54,793 nt of DNA from Enterococcus raffinosus (GTDB lineage: Bacteria; Bacillota; Bacilli; Lactobacillales; Enterococcaceae). Under the pieces are notes generated by a model, which had not been told where the DNA came from, did not search any database, and saw only the letters and a list, made by a program, of their open reading frames with translations. Position numbers and translations under genes: made by a program. Positions 45,259 through 53,488 of the stretch are shown piece after piece. The stretch's first letter is position 1. Every line of letters begins with the position of its first letter. The DNA is taken from assembly GCF_001886185.1 (NCBI RefSeq), contig NZ_JXLA01000030.1, forward strand, positions 1-54,793, written 5' to 3'.

Positions 45259-47506
45259 GTACATTTCAATAGAAGGAGCTAAAACAAACAATTTAAAGAA
45301 TGTTTCTCTTGAATTCCCTAAATATCAAATAAGTGTCGTTACTGGTGTTTCTGGATCGGGTAAGTCTTCATTAGTATTTGATACTTTAGCTGCTGAATCT
45401 CAACGATTATTAAATGAAACCTACTCCAGTTATATTCAACAGTTGCTTCCACATTATACTCAACCCATCGTCGATAAAATAGAAAATTTGCCAGTCTCTA
45501 TTGTGATTAGTCAAAAGAAAATAGGAGGGAACGCTCGCTCGACAGTAGGTACTGTGACAGATATATATTCTAGCTTGAGACTCCTATTTTCAAGAATCGC
45601 GACCCCTTTCATTGGCTACTCTATGACATATTCGTTTAATAATCCTCAAGGAATGTGTGAGATGTGTAAGGGATTAGGTGAAACGAAGCAGATTGATCTA
45701 TCTAAATTGATTGATTTTGATAAGTCTTTAAATGATGGAGCGATTGATTTCCCTACCTTTCAGCCCGGCGGTTGGCGTCTGACTAGATATACAGAATCTG
45801 GTAATTTCGATAATGATAAAAAAATTAAGGAATATAATGAAAGAGAATTGGATCTTTTACTAAATGATCTCGGAAGCTCTCCGATTCATCCATCTGCAAA
45901 ATGGCCAAAGACTGCCAATTATGTTGGAGTTATTCCAAGAATTACAAAAAACTTCATTGAAAAAGAAAACGATAAATATATTGAGCAGTTAAATCGGATT
46001 TTAGAAGTGAAAGAATGTCCTAGTTGTCGAGGAACTAGAGTGAATAAACGAGTTCGCTCTGCAAAAATTAATGATAAATCTATAGCAGATTGTGTAACCA
46101 TGCCTATTTCTGAGCTAGTAACATTCATCAAAGAAATCAAATCGCCTGCCGTTCAGATAATTTTAGAGGATCTAATTAAAAAATTGAAGAGTTTGGAAGA
46201 TGTTGGGTTAGACTATTTATTTCTTAATCGTCCAACGACAACCCTTTCAGGAGGAGAATCTCAAAGAATAAAAATGACCAAACACCTGAACAGCGCTCTT
46301 AGTGATGTTCTATATATTTTTGATGAACCAAGTATTGGACTTCATCCAGAAGATATTCAAGGAATATCAAAAATAATTAAGGGGTTAAAAGACAAGGGAA
46401 ATACGGTAGTGCTGGTCGATCATGATCCAGATATTATCGAAATTGCGGACCATATTATCGAAATTGGTCCAGGTGCTGGTGAGAAAGGCGGACATATTAC
46501 CTTTGAAGGCACGTATGAAGAACTATTGAAGTCAAATACAGTGACCGGGAAAGTGTTATCCACTAATCTAACGATTAATCCAGAAAGAAAGAAATTTTCT
46601 TCTCAGTATACCTTAGAGAAGGTCTGCTTACACAATGTTACAAAAGCTTCGATAAAGATACCCAAGCAGTCCTTAACAATTGTAACAGGAGTAGCCGGTT
46701 CAGGTAAGAGCACCCTCATTCGCTACCTTTTTAAAAGTAAATATCCTGAAGCAAATATATTAGATCAGAGTCAGATAATTGGCAGCGTTCGTTCAAATGC
46801 CCTTACGTATTTAAATGTATTCGATAAGATTCGAAGCATATTCGCTCATCATTCAGGCAAAAGCGCATCGCTTTTCAGCTACAATGGTCAAGGAGCTTGT
46901 CCTATCTGTAAAGGGAAAGGATACATTAAACTAGACTTGGCTTATATGGGGGACGTTGAGCAGGTTTGTGAAGCATGTCATGGGAAAAGATATAACGCTG
47001 AGGCTCTTTCTGTTTTATGGCAGGGCTTAAATATTTATGAACTCTTGCAATTGCCAGTTAATAAAGCGATAGATTTATTTGACGATGACGGACTAACAAG
47101 AGTTATGCAGGCTCTCATTGACGTCAATTTAGGATATATAAAGCTAGGTCAGTCTTTGGATACGTATTCCGGTGGAGAACGCCAACGGTTAAAGATAGCT
47201 AAGATAATTTACCAAGAGGCATCTGATTTATTAATTTTAGATGAACCATCAACAGGGCTGCATGAAAGCGATATTGATAAATTGCTTCTTTTATTCCATA
47301 AGCTTTTAGAAAAAAAGAAAACATTAATCGTTTTAGAGCACAATCTCAAAATTATTAGTAATGCTCAATGGATTATCGATATGGGACCGGGTGGAGGTAA
47401 TCTAGGTGGGAAGGTATTATTTGAAGGGTACCCAATTGATTTATTAAAGATGAAAGACTCCTACACGGCAAAGCATTTACAAAGGTATATAAATGATAGA
47501 AAATAG
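45251..47506 (+). CDS. UvrA-like ABC ATPase (UvrA2/DrrC class)
   Basis: The 751-aa protein has two ABC modules as in UvrA: Walker A VSGSGKSSLV near 30 and VAGSGKSTLI near 480, signatures TTLSGGESQRIK and DTYSGGERQRLK, and Walker B YIFDEPSIGLHP and LILDEPSTGLHE. Zinc-binding CxxC pairs are present (CEMCKGLGE, CPSCRG, CPICKGKGY, CEACHGKRY). At 751 aa it is about 200 residues shorter than housekeeping UvrA and appears to lack the UvrB-binding region. Related proteins give self-resistance to DNA-binding drugs. Its link to a MarR regulator supports a drug-response role here. Confidence 0.88.
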   Translation: MNEYISIEGAKTNNLKNVSLEFPKYQISVVTGVSGSGKSSLVFDTLAAESQRLLNETYSSYIQQLLPHYTQPIVDKIENLPVSIVISQKKIGGNARSTVGTVTDIYSSLRLLFSRIATPFIGYSMTYSFNNPQGMCEMCKGLGETKQIDLSKLIDFDKSLNDGAIDFPTFQPGGWRLTRYTESGNFDNDKKIKEYNERELDLLLNDLGSSPIHPSAKWPKTANYVGVIPRITKNFIEKENDKYIEQLNRILEVKECPSCRGTRVNKRVRSAKINDKSIADCVTMPISELVTFIKEIKSPAVQIILEDLIKKLKSLEDVGLDYLFLNRPTTTLSGGESQRIKMTKHLNSALSDVLYIFDEPSIGLHPEDIQGISKIIKGLKDKGNTVVLVDHDPDIIEIADHIIEIGPGAGEKGGHITFEGTYEELLKSNTVTGKVLSTNLTINPERKKFSSQYTLEKVCLHNVTKASIKIPKQSLTIVTGVAGSGKSTLIRYLFKSKYPEANILDQSQIIGSVRSNALTYLNVFDKIRSIFAHHSGKSASLFSYNGQGACPICKGKGYIKLDLAYMGDVEQVCEACHGKRYNAEALSVLWQGLNIYELLQLPVNKAIDLFDDDGLTRVMQALIDVNLGYIKLGQSLDTYSGGERQRLKIAKIIYQEASDLLILDEPSTGLHESDIDKLLLLFHKLLEKKKTLIVLEHNLKIISNAQWIIDMGPGGGNLGGKVLFEGYPIDLLKMKDSYTAKHLQRYINDRK

Positions 47507-47551
47507 CTCAATACGTATTACTTGCTGATATTTTCTAGTACAGGATATTAA

Positions 47552-47594
47552 AAGAAAGTGTATAGAAATTGAGGACATTCTGTCACTTTCTTTT
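47552..47594 (+). terminator. intrinsic terminator after the UvrA-like gene
   Basis: GAAAGTG (47554-47560) pairs with CACTTTC (47584-47590), followed by TTTT. The loop is long, so efficiency is uncertain. Confidence 0.5.
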
Positions 47595-47664
47595 GACTTG
47601 TCCTTCTTCATATGAAATAATAGACATATGAATAATTTATCATGTGTTTGAAGGAGGATAAAAG

Positions 47665-48228
47665 ATGATCATCAACTATTTAACGTTGCTAGGAGCGGCA
47701 CTGTTTTATTTGATTTATTTGGTAAAAGGGTGGTTATTAAGAAAACAGGGAATCACCGTGAACCTATTAGGAGATAAACGTCGTTCTCGCGAAAAGTATT
47801 TTGAAATCGTTTTACGGGCTCTGACTGGGTTCGGAGGGGCTATTCAATTTGTGGCACCGTTTTTGTTCGAAAGGAATTCGACTAGCTGGGGGTATCTAGG
47901 TGTGTTCCTGATTTACTTAGGAGTTCTGCTGTTTTTAATTGCTGTAAAAGCAATGGGGTTGAATTGGCGGGCAGGGTTCAATGAGGAACAGAAGACCAAT
48001 CTAGTTACAACTGGGATTTATCAGCTTAGTCGCAATCCGGCCTTTGTCGCCTTTGATTTGCTATATATCGGCTTTGCTTTTGTCTTTCCGAATTTTTTGA
48101 TGATTCTGACCGCTTTGATTGCAATTTTACTATTTGATTTACAAATCCACGGAGAAGAAAAGTTTTTACTGAAAACATTTGACGAGCGGTATCGTCAATA
48201 TCAGAAAACGGTGAGAAGGTATTTTTGA
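47665..48228 (+). CDS. isoprenylcysteine carboxyl methyltransferase-like membrane protein
   Basis: The 187-aa protein has four to five hydrophobic segments. The C-terminal half carries the ICMT/PEMT-type signature: LVTTGIYQLSRNPAFVAFDL, and EEKFLLKTFDERYRQYQKTV with the conserved E-E/D-R-Y pattern that binds S-adenosylmethionine. In bacteria such proteins methylate lipids or unknown acceptors. AAGGAGGA precedes the ATG. A TTGACT 70 bp upstream may belong to its promoter. The substrate is unknown. Confidence 0.8.
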   Translation: MIINYLTLLGAALFYLIYLVKGWLLRKQGITVNLLGDKRRSREKYFEIVLRALTGFGGAIQFVAPFLFERNSTSWGYLGVFLIYLGVLLFLIAVKAMGLNWRAGFNEEQKTNLVTTGIYQLSRNPAFVAFDLLYIGFAFVFPNFLMILTALIAILLFDLQIHGEEKFLLKTFDERYRQYQKTVRRYF

Positions 48229-48331
48229 TTATCTCTGATATTGAGATAAAGACAAGTAATTCGATGATTTTAATGGGTGCGTTGCTGATTTCTCTAGTTA
48301 TGTAGAAATAAGAAAGGAAACCAAAACAATA

Positions 48332-48370
48332 TGAAAACGCCTCCAAAATGGTTTGGAGGTGTTTTTTTGT
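48332..48370. terminator. hairpin terminator left of the cassette
   Basis: AACGCCTCCAAA pairs with TTTGGAGGTGTT around a short loop with seven Ts on the plus strand and four on the minus strand. It ends the methyltransferase gene and would also stop transcripts leaving the cassette leftward. Confidence 0.8.
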
Positions 48371-48470
48371 TGCTAAAATATAAAAAACATCAGAGAGAAA
48401 GGCGGGTTTTTCAGAAAAGACACAAATGAAAGATATCCATTTTTTTGTAGCATAGCGTAAAAAAAAGTTA

Positions 48471-48503
48471 TTTTTTCTTGGATTGATGTAATTCAAGAAA
48501 AAA
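48471..48503 (+). other. left recombination core site of the invertible cassette
   Basis: The left arm TTTTTTCTTGGAT, spacer TGATGTA and right arm ATTCAAGAAAAAA give a 33-bp loxP-like site. The arms are inverted copies with one mismatch, and the outer inverted repeat extends to 48466-48508. It matches the site at 49998-50030 in inverted orientation with an identical spacer. This is the expected form of a tyrosine-recombinase crossover site. Confidence 0.75.
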
Positions 48504-48532
48504 TAACTAGAATGATTCTAAAATGTAAATTT

Positions 48533-48561
48533 AGTATAAAATACAAATCGTTTTTTTTCAA
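48533..48561 (-). promoter_or_regulatory. outward (leftward) promoter inside the invertible cassette
   Basis: On the minus strand, -35 TTGAAA (48561-48556) and -10 TATACT (48538-48533) have a 17-bp spacer. The start point would be near 48526, about 25-35 bp inside the left core site and heading out of the cassette. In this orientation it meets the terminator at 48332-48370. If the cassette flips it would point right, toward the UDP-glucose dehydrogenase gene. Confidence 0.65.
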
Positions 48562-48676
48562 TATAAACTATAAATTTTTCGAAAAAAAGAGAAAAAATTA
48601 CCCATGTAGATAAAGGTTCATGATTTTTTAGAAAAAAATGTGGAGCAATTGCCTTAAACTGGCTACTTAATTTTTA

Positions 48677-48695
48677 GCCGTCAGAAACGCCGTCA
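48677..48695 (+). repeat. arm-type repeats, left pair
   Basis: GCCGTCA occurs at 48677-48683 and 48689-48695 (12-bp period). A similar pair (ACCGTCA, GCCGTCA) lies at 49941-49958. Paired short repeats inside the core sites suit binding by the N-terminal arm-binding domain of the recombinase. Confidence 0.6.
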
Positions 48696-48720
48696 CTTTA
48701 GTGCAAAAGGGGATTAAATT

Positions 48721-49818
48721 ATGAGTCGTCGTGGAGAAAATATTTATAAAAGAAAAGACCAACGCTGGGAAGGTCGCTACATTAAATTTAGAAAAGAATC
48801 TGGTCGTATTCAATATGGCTATGTTTATGGCCATTCTTATAAAGAAACGAAAGAAAAACTTCTATTAAAGAAATTTGAATACCGAAAGGTTCAAAAAGAA
48901 GAAGCTAACCAATATTATCCATGTTCATTCAAGGACTGGAGTCAAAATTGCCTTGAAAATTGGAAGGCTACGATTAAGGATTCTACCTATAATACATACA
49001 AATATAAATTAGAAAAGTACATTCTTCCGTATATAGGAAAGCAACGTTTAGTTGAAGTGAATCAGAGGCAGCTAAGCCAATTAATTGAAAATTGGAAAGG
49101 ATTAAAGCTATCAGCGCAGATGATCCATATGTTATTTCAACTAGTTAGTAGAATATTTCGAGATGCTTTTAATAATAGATTAATTTCTCAAAATCCATGT
49201 ACAAGTATTACCTTACCAAAGCAAGAACTGAAAAAAGTGAATCCATTATCTTTAACTGAACAAAAATGTTTAGAAAAAACTGCAAGGTTAGAAAAAAATG
49301 GAGAGTTAATTATTATCGCTCTTCACTTAGGCTTGCGTATTGGTGAAATATCTGCCTTAAAGTGGGAAAATATTGATTTTGAAAAAAAGCAGCTCCATGT
49401 AAAGGAAACCTATCAACGTCTAAATAAGCTTTCTAATACAGCGTTATCTATTGGGCCGGTAAAAACGCGTTCATCAAATCGTATTCTTCCATTAACGGAT
49501 CAAATGATTGTGCTATTTCAAAACTTAAAAAAAGATGATTCACGGTCCTTTGTTTTTCAAGTAAGAGGCAAACCGATGGAACCGCGTTTAATTACCTACT
49601 ATTTTCATAAAATTCGAGAGAAGGCAGGTTTGTCAGAAATCCATTTTCATCAGTTGAGACATACGTTTGCAACAAGATTGCTGGAATCAAAAGTAACCAT
49701 CACTTCAATTAGCGAATTATTAGGACATAGATCCACACAGATGACGTTAGATATATATGCCGGAACCGTCTTTGATGAAAAATATAGTTCATTAAAAATG
49801 ATGGAGAGGGTTGTTTGA
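48721..49818 (+). CDS. tyrosine recombinase of the invertible cassette
   Basis: The 365-aa recombinase has an AP2-like arm-binding N-terminus (RRGENIYKRKDQRWEGRYIK), a SAM-like core-binding domain (about 75-165) and a catalytic domain. The catalytic domain has Arg in HLGLRIGEISALKW, HxxR in HFHQLRHTFATRLL, His in LLGHRSTQMT and nucleophile Tyr in LDIYAG. All catalytic residues are intact. AGGGGA precedes the ATG. It lies between inverted 33-bp core sites and paired arm sites, with no other phage or ICE genes nearby. It most likely flips the DNA that encodes it; a small integrated element is the alternative. Confidence 0.88.
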   Translation: MSRRGENIYKRKDQRWEGRYIKFRKESGRIQYGYVYGHSYKETKEKLLLKKFEYRKVQKEEANQYYPCSFKDWSQNCLENWKATIKDSTYNTYKYKLEKYILPYIGKQRLVEVNQRQLSQLIENWKGLKLSAQMIHMLFQLVSRIFRDAFNNRLISQNPCTSITLPKQELKKVNPLSLTEQKCLEKTARLEKNGELIIIALHLGLRIGEISALKWENIDFEKKQLHVKETYQRLNKLSNTALSIGPVKTRSSNRILPLTDQMIVLFQNLKKDDSRSFVFQVRGKPMEPRLITYYFHKIREKAGLSEIHFHQLRHTFATRLLESKVTITSISELLGHRSTQMTLDIYAGTVFDEKYSSLKMMERVV

Positions 49819-49844
49819 TTATCTACTAAAAAACTAAAGATAAC

Positions 49845-49924
49845 GAATGATTTTTTTCTAATGCACGTTTTTAAGAAGCGTTTTATGCAATTTTCAATAA
49901 CGTTTTTTTTAGAAAAAATCATTC
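49845..49924 (+). terminator. inverted repeat downstream of the recombinase gene
   Basis: GAATGATTTTTTTCTAA (49845-49861) and TTAGAAAAAATCATTC (49909-49924) are complementary but for one base, followed by TTATTCTTTTTTTAT. The loop is about 47 bases. It may stop recombinase transcripts before they reach the polysaccharide genes. Confidence 0.5.
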
Positions 49925-49940
49925 CTTATTCTTTTTTTAT

Positions 49941-49958
49941 ACCGTCAATTAGCCGTCA
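49941..49958 (+). repeat. arm-type repeats, right pair
   Basis: ACCGTCA (49941-49947) and GCCGTCA (49952-49958), 11-bp period, lie in the same orientation as the left pair at 48677-48695. Both pairs include the string TTAGCCGTCAG. Confidence 0.6.
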
Positions 49959-49997
49959 GCAATTTTTTTTAAGAGCTATTTAGTAACTAAAATCTCT

Positions 49998-50030
49998 GTT
50001 TTTCTTAGATTACATCAATCCAAGAAAAAA
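49998..50030 (-). other. right recombination core site of the invertible cassette
   Basis: In plus orientation it reads GTTTTTCTTAGAT, TACATCA, ATCCAAGAAAAAA. As its reverse complement it matches the left site: the spacer is identical and 25 bases (50009-50033 with 48468-48492) match perfectly. Inverted orientation predicts inversion rather than excision. Confidence 0.75.
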
Positions 50031-50520
50031 TAAGTTTCATTGGAACCACTAGATATTAGTCAAGATAACAAAAGAATTATTGATTTTTATCTAATAGAAA
50101 AAATGAAGGAGTTAGCACATGAACATTGATTAAAGTAAATAAATTCCATTTTAAATCAAAAAAAACGATGAAGACTATCTCAGGATAAATTCAACATTCA
50201 TATTACCGCATTAAGAATATCATATCCTACTAACCAAGAAAACTCATACAAATTAGGAATTTGATTAGATTTTACAATGGTTTTTGAGGAGTTTGCTGTA
50301 TCAGAAATTTTTAGTCAAGCTAGTTTGTTTGAGAATCGAAAAAATAAAATCTCAAGAATATCTGATTTTCGGTTTTTTAAAGGATGACTCCTTAGCAAGA
50401 GCTTTTTGATGATCAAAGATTACTTAAATTAGCAAAAAAGCATAAATGGACATAATGGCAAATTTTTGCCACTTTGAAAATTTTTATACAGTTCATATTA
50501 GAACAGAGGTGTGTTAGTTA

Positions 50521-51684
50521 TTGAATATTTCCGTTTTCGGATTAGGGTATGTAGGTCTCTCAAACGCTTTACTATTAGCTCAAAATGAAAGTGTAGTTGG
50601 ATACGATGTAGATTCGAAAAGAATTCAACTTTTACAAAAGAAGAAAAGTCCAATTGATGAGCCGGAATTTCAAGACTTTTTGTCAAAAGATTTAAATGTA
50701 CATTTTACTGATCAGTTTAATGAAGCTGTAACGCACGGAGAGTTGTTAATTATTGCAACACCAACGGACTATGATGATAAATCGAATTGCTTTGATACTT
50801 CTCCAGTAGAAATGGTCATCCGCTGTGCTTTGGAGATCAATCCTGAGGCACTCTTTTTGATCAAGTCTACCATACCAATCGGTTTTATAGATTCCTTAAA
50901 AGAGCGCTTTTCAACAGATCATTTCATTTTTTCACCCGAGTTCTTAAGAGAGGGGAAATCCTTGTATGACAACCTATTTCCTACAAGAATAGTTATTGGC
51001 GAACGGAGTCAACGAGGAGCTGAAATCGCCGAACTTTTTTCGCGAAATGCACAAATCGATAATGTACCAATTTTGCTGACAAATTCTAGAGAAGCAGAAT
51101 CAATAAAATTATTTTCAAATACCTATTTAGCTATGCGGGTAGCTTATTTTAACGAATTGGACTCCTACGCGGAACAGTATGGCTTAGACACTCGCAGTAT
51201 TATTGAAGGTATTGGGTTAGATAAAAGAATTGGTAATTTTTATAATAATCCCTCCTTTGGATATGGTGGATATTGCTTGCCTAAGGATAGTAAGCAATTG
51301 TTAGCTAGTTATTTAGAGGTACCAAATGACTTAATTAAGGCAATTGTTGCGTCAAATGAAACGAGGAAAAACTTTATTGCAGATCAAATTTTAGAGCAAA
51401 AGCCTGAAGTTGTAGGTATATACAGATTAACTATGAAAACAAACGCCAATAACTTTAGACAGTCTTCAGTTCAGCATATAGTCAAGCGCCTTCAAAAGGA
51501 AGGAATCAAAGTGATTATTTATGAACCAAGTATTGAAGAAAACAAGTATATGGAGGCGTTTGTTCTTAATGACTTAGAGACGTTCAAAAAAACGGTGGAC
51601 ATGATTGTGTCGAACCGAATGGATAACAATCTGCAGGATGTCTTGGATAAAGTCTATTCAAGAGATATTTTTGGTCGGGATTAA
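50521..51684 (+). CDS. UDP-glucose 6-dehydrogenase
   Basis: The 387-aa enzyme oxidises UDP-glucose to UDP-glucuronate, a precursor of acidic polysaccharides. The N-terminal NAD-binding MNISVFGLGYVGLSNALLLA, the ATPTDYD loop, KSTIPIGF, SPEFLREGKSLYDNLFPTRI and the catalytic cysteine in GYGGYCLPKDSKQ are all present. The short length resembles HasB/capsule-type enzymes. The start is TTG with GAGGT about 12 bases upstream. It lies 490 bp beyond the right core site, in the direction a flipped cassette promoter would read, and is followed by the synthase gene. Confidence 0.92.
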   Translation: MNISVFGLGYVGLSNALLLAQNESVVGYDVDSKRIQLLQKKKSPIDEPEFQDFLSKDLNVHFTDQFNEAVTHGELLIIATPTDYDDKSNCFDTSPVEMVIRCALEINPEALFLIKSTIPIGFIDSLKERFSTDHFIFSPEFLREGKSLYDNLFPTRIVIGERSQRGAEIAELFSRNAQIDNVPILLTNSREAESIKLFSNTYLAMRVAYFNELDSYAEQYGLDTRSIIEGIGLDKRIGNFYNNPSFGYGGYCLPKDSKQLLASYLEVPNDLIKAIVASNETRKNFIADQILEQKPEVVGIYRLTMKTNANNFRQSSVQHIVKRLQKEGIKVIIYEPSIEENKYMEAFVLNDLETFKKTVDMIVSNRMDNNLQDVLDKVYSRDIFGRD

Positions 51685-51810
51685 TGAGAATCTGCAGATA
51701 AAATCCTTTCTCAAAATAGGAAGTAATAATTTTTCTAGTTTATAGGTAGCTCTTAATCATCGAAAAAGGATTTAAAGTCCTAACTATCATATATAAGGAT
51801 GTGTTTTAAT

Positions 51811-53259
51811 TTGTACGTTTGGCTTCTGTCATTATTATATGTAGCTGTAATGATTTTATGTGGGTTAATCCTCTCATTGCTAGGAGAGAAAAATGAAGAA
51901 AACAGGATACGAACTTTTGCGAATGATTCCAAAACTAGTTTAAAGCGAAATAAATGGCACAAGATCACGTTGGTGATGTACCTTCTCTCCTTTGTATTAG
52001 TTCTCATCTATCATCATTATTCAATCAACACTATTTTGTTTTGGACGATTCCTTTTGTTGTGATTGCGTTCTTATGGAATAGTTTTCTAACAGTTTCTTC
52101 CTATTTCAACCCAATTTACATTTGTCCTGAAAATCGATCCATAAAAGAATTTCGCACAGCAGTTGTTATTCCTGTTTATAACGAAGATAGAGAGCTATTC
52201 AAAAAAGTATTGAATAGCCTGTCTCTTCAAACCAGTTTACCTGACTACGTATATGTGATTGAAGATGGATCACTTGAAGAAAACAAGTGTGAGGACTTAT
52301 TCAATGAGTGGAAAGATCGTTTTCCTAATAGTACGAAATATATTTATAAAGAAAATGCTGGTAAACGTGAGGCTCAGGCGGTAGCTTTTAATGAACTAAA
52401 GGATTTAGTAGATATTTTTATAACGATAGATAGTGATACTATTTTAAATGTCGATGCTATAGAACAAGGATTATATCCCTTCTTTGACGAAGAAATTATG
52501 TCAGTAGGAGGGGCACTTTTAGATTATAACAACAGTGATAATTTTTTGACGAGATCAGTGGGGGTTTCTTTTGTTTCCGCTTTTTCAAATGGTCGATCTG
52601 CTTATTCTCGTTGGAAGGCTGTCAATGTGAACCATGGCTGTTTAGCTTTTTATCGCTCTGAAGTAATTAACAGTTATATTGATCATTATCTGTCACAAAT
52701 TATTTTTTCGCAGAAAGCTAAATTTGGTGATGATCGCATGCTAACTCAATATGCGTCGATTATGGGAGATACAGTCTATCAAGAAACATCAATCGGCTAT
52801 ACCTTGAATCCAGTAAAACTAAGTCATCTGCTACGACAACGTACAAGGTGGTGGAGAAGCTTTTGGTGGGGTGGACTTTGGTTTATCCAAAATCAAAGCC
52901 CTAAAAAAGCTGCGTGGTGGATACAGCTAAGTCATTACATCTCTTTTGGTGCATATACTCCTGTGTTCATTGCTGTCTATTTTTATTATCCTATTGTGAA
53001 TAGACAATTACCAATTATTGTCTTGCTCTATATGATTGCATTGGGCTATTTTAGAAATATTCGTACGTTAACCTTTGAAAGAAATGACATGAGCAAACTC
53101 TCCCAGTTTATTTCCTACCTTGTTTTCTCTCCATTTTCAACGATTATTAATCTTTTAATTTGTAGTATTTTACAGATATACGGCTTACTCACTGTATGGA
53201 AAGTTGCGAGCTGGGAGACGCGTGAAAATGTAGAAGTAGGAATTGATGAAGGGAAATAA
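51811..53259 (+). CDS. hyaluronan-synthase-like family 2 glycosyltransferase
   Basis: The 482-aa processive membrane glycosyltransferase has two N-terminal helices (about 1-20 and 52-95). The GT2 core has VVIPVYNEDRELFKKVL, TIDSDT (DxD), NHGCLAFYRSEV, GDDRMLTQYA and the QxxRW-type RQRTRWWRSFWWGG. Four to five C-terminal helices form the export pore. This matches class I hyaluronan synthases and relatives. UDP-glucuronate from the preceding gene fits a glucuronate-containing polymer. TTG 51811 is chosen because AAGGA abuts the ATG at 51799. The product could be hyaluronan or another beta-linked polymer; sequence alone does not decide. Confidence 0.85.
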   Translation: MYVWLLSLLYVAVMILCGLILSLLGEKNEENRIRTFANDSKTSLKRNKWHKITLVMYLLSFVLVLIYHHYSINTILFWTIPFVVIAFLWNSFLTVSSYFNPIYICPENRSIKEFRTAVVIPVYNEDRELFKKVLNSLSLQTSLPDYVYVIEDGSLEENKCEDLFNEWKDRFPNSTKYIYKENAGKREAQAVAFNELKDLVDIFITIDSDTILNVDAIEQGLYPFFDEEIMSVGGALLDYNNSDNFLTRSVGVSFVSAFSNGRSAYSRWKAVNVNHGCLAFYRSEVINSYIDHYLSQIIFSQKAKFGDDRMLTQYASIMGDTVYQETSIGYTLNPVKLSHLLRQRTRWWRSFWWGGLWFIQNQSPKKAAWWIQLSHYISFGAYTPVFIAVYFYYPIVNRQLPIIVLLYMIALGYFRNIRTLTFERNDMSKLSQFISYLVFSPFSTIINLLICSILQIYGLLTVWKVASWETRENVEVGIDEGK

Positions 53260-53314
53260 ACTAAGTTTTCGTAGCATATACGTGCACGCGGTTCATGTTT
53301 TAAATATAATTTTC

Positions 53315-53355
53315 AAAAGACGAACTCTACTAATTTTAAGAGTTCGTCTTTTTAG
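53315..53355 (+). terminator. intrinsic terminator of the polysaccharide genes
   Basis: AAAAGACGAACTCT pairs perfectly with AGAGTTCGTCTTTT around a ten-base loop, followed by Ts. It separates the synthase gene from the LytTR regulator. Confidence 0.9.
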
Positions 53356-53488
53356 TGATTAATAATGTTAGCTATTTATTGGCTGGTTTAAAAATGAAAC
53401 TCTGTTCAATCAAGTATAAAAATTTTCTCAAAATTTTTTCAATTTTATCTTCTGAAAAAAGGCTATATATAAAAGGTCGTATTATTAT

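Larger units (their letters stand above)
48229..48720. other. intergenic region, 492 bp, left flank and left end of the invertible cassette
   Basis: It holds the terminator at 48332-48370, the left recombination site (48471-48503), a leftward promoter (48533-48561) and arm-type repeats (48677-48695). No supported gene is present before the recombinase. Confidence 0.5.
49819..50520. other. intergenic region, 702 bp, right end of cassette and leader of the polysaccharide genes
   Basis: Inside the cassette are a terminator-like inverted repeat (49845-49924), arm repeats (49941-49958) and the right core site (49998-50030). Beyond it lies a 490-bp AT-rich leader with a 29-codon frame (50040-50129) that may be the tail of a lost gene, a TGGCAAA-TT-TTTGCCA palindrome at 50456-50471, and only weak promoter-like sequences. 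Confidence 0.5.

Noticed and set aside
48334-48432. Small frame with an upstream AAAGGA near the methyltransferase terminator
   Set aside because: Its first codons are the terminator stem itself and the rest is a basic low-complexity stretch; most likely chance.
48466-50034. attL/attR of a small integrated element
   Set aside because: Attachment sites of an integrated element are direct repeats; these two sites are inverted with matching spacers, so inversion fits better.
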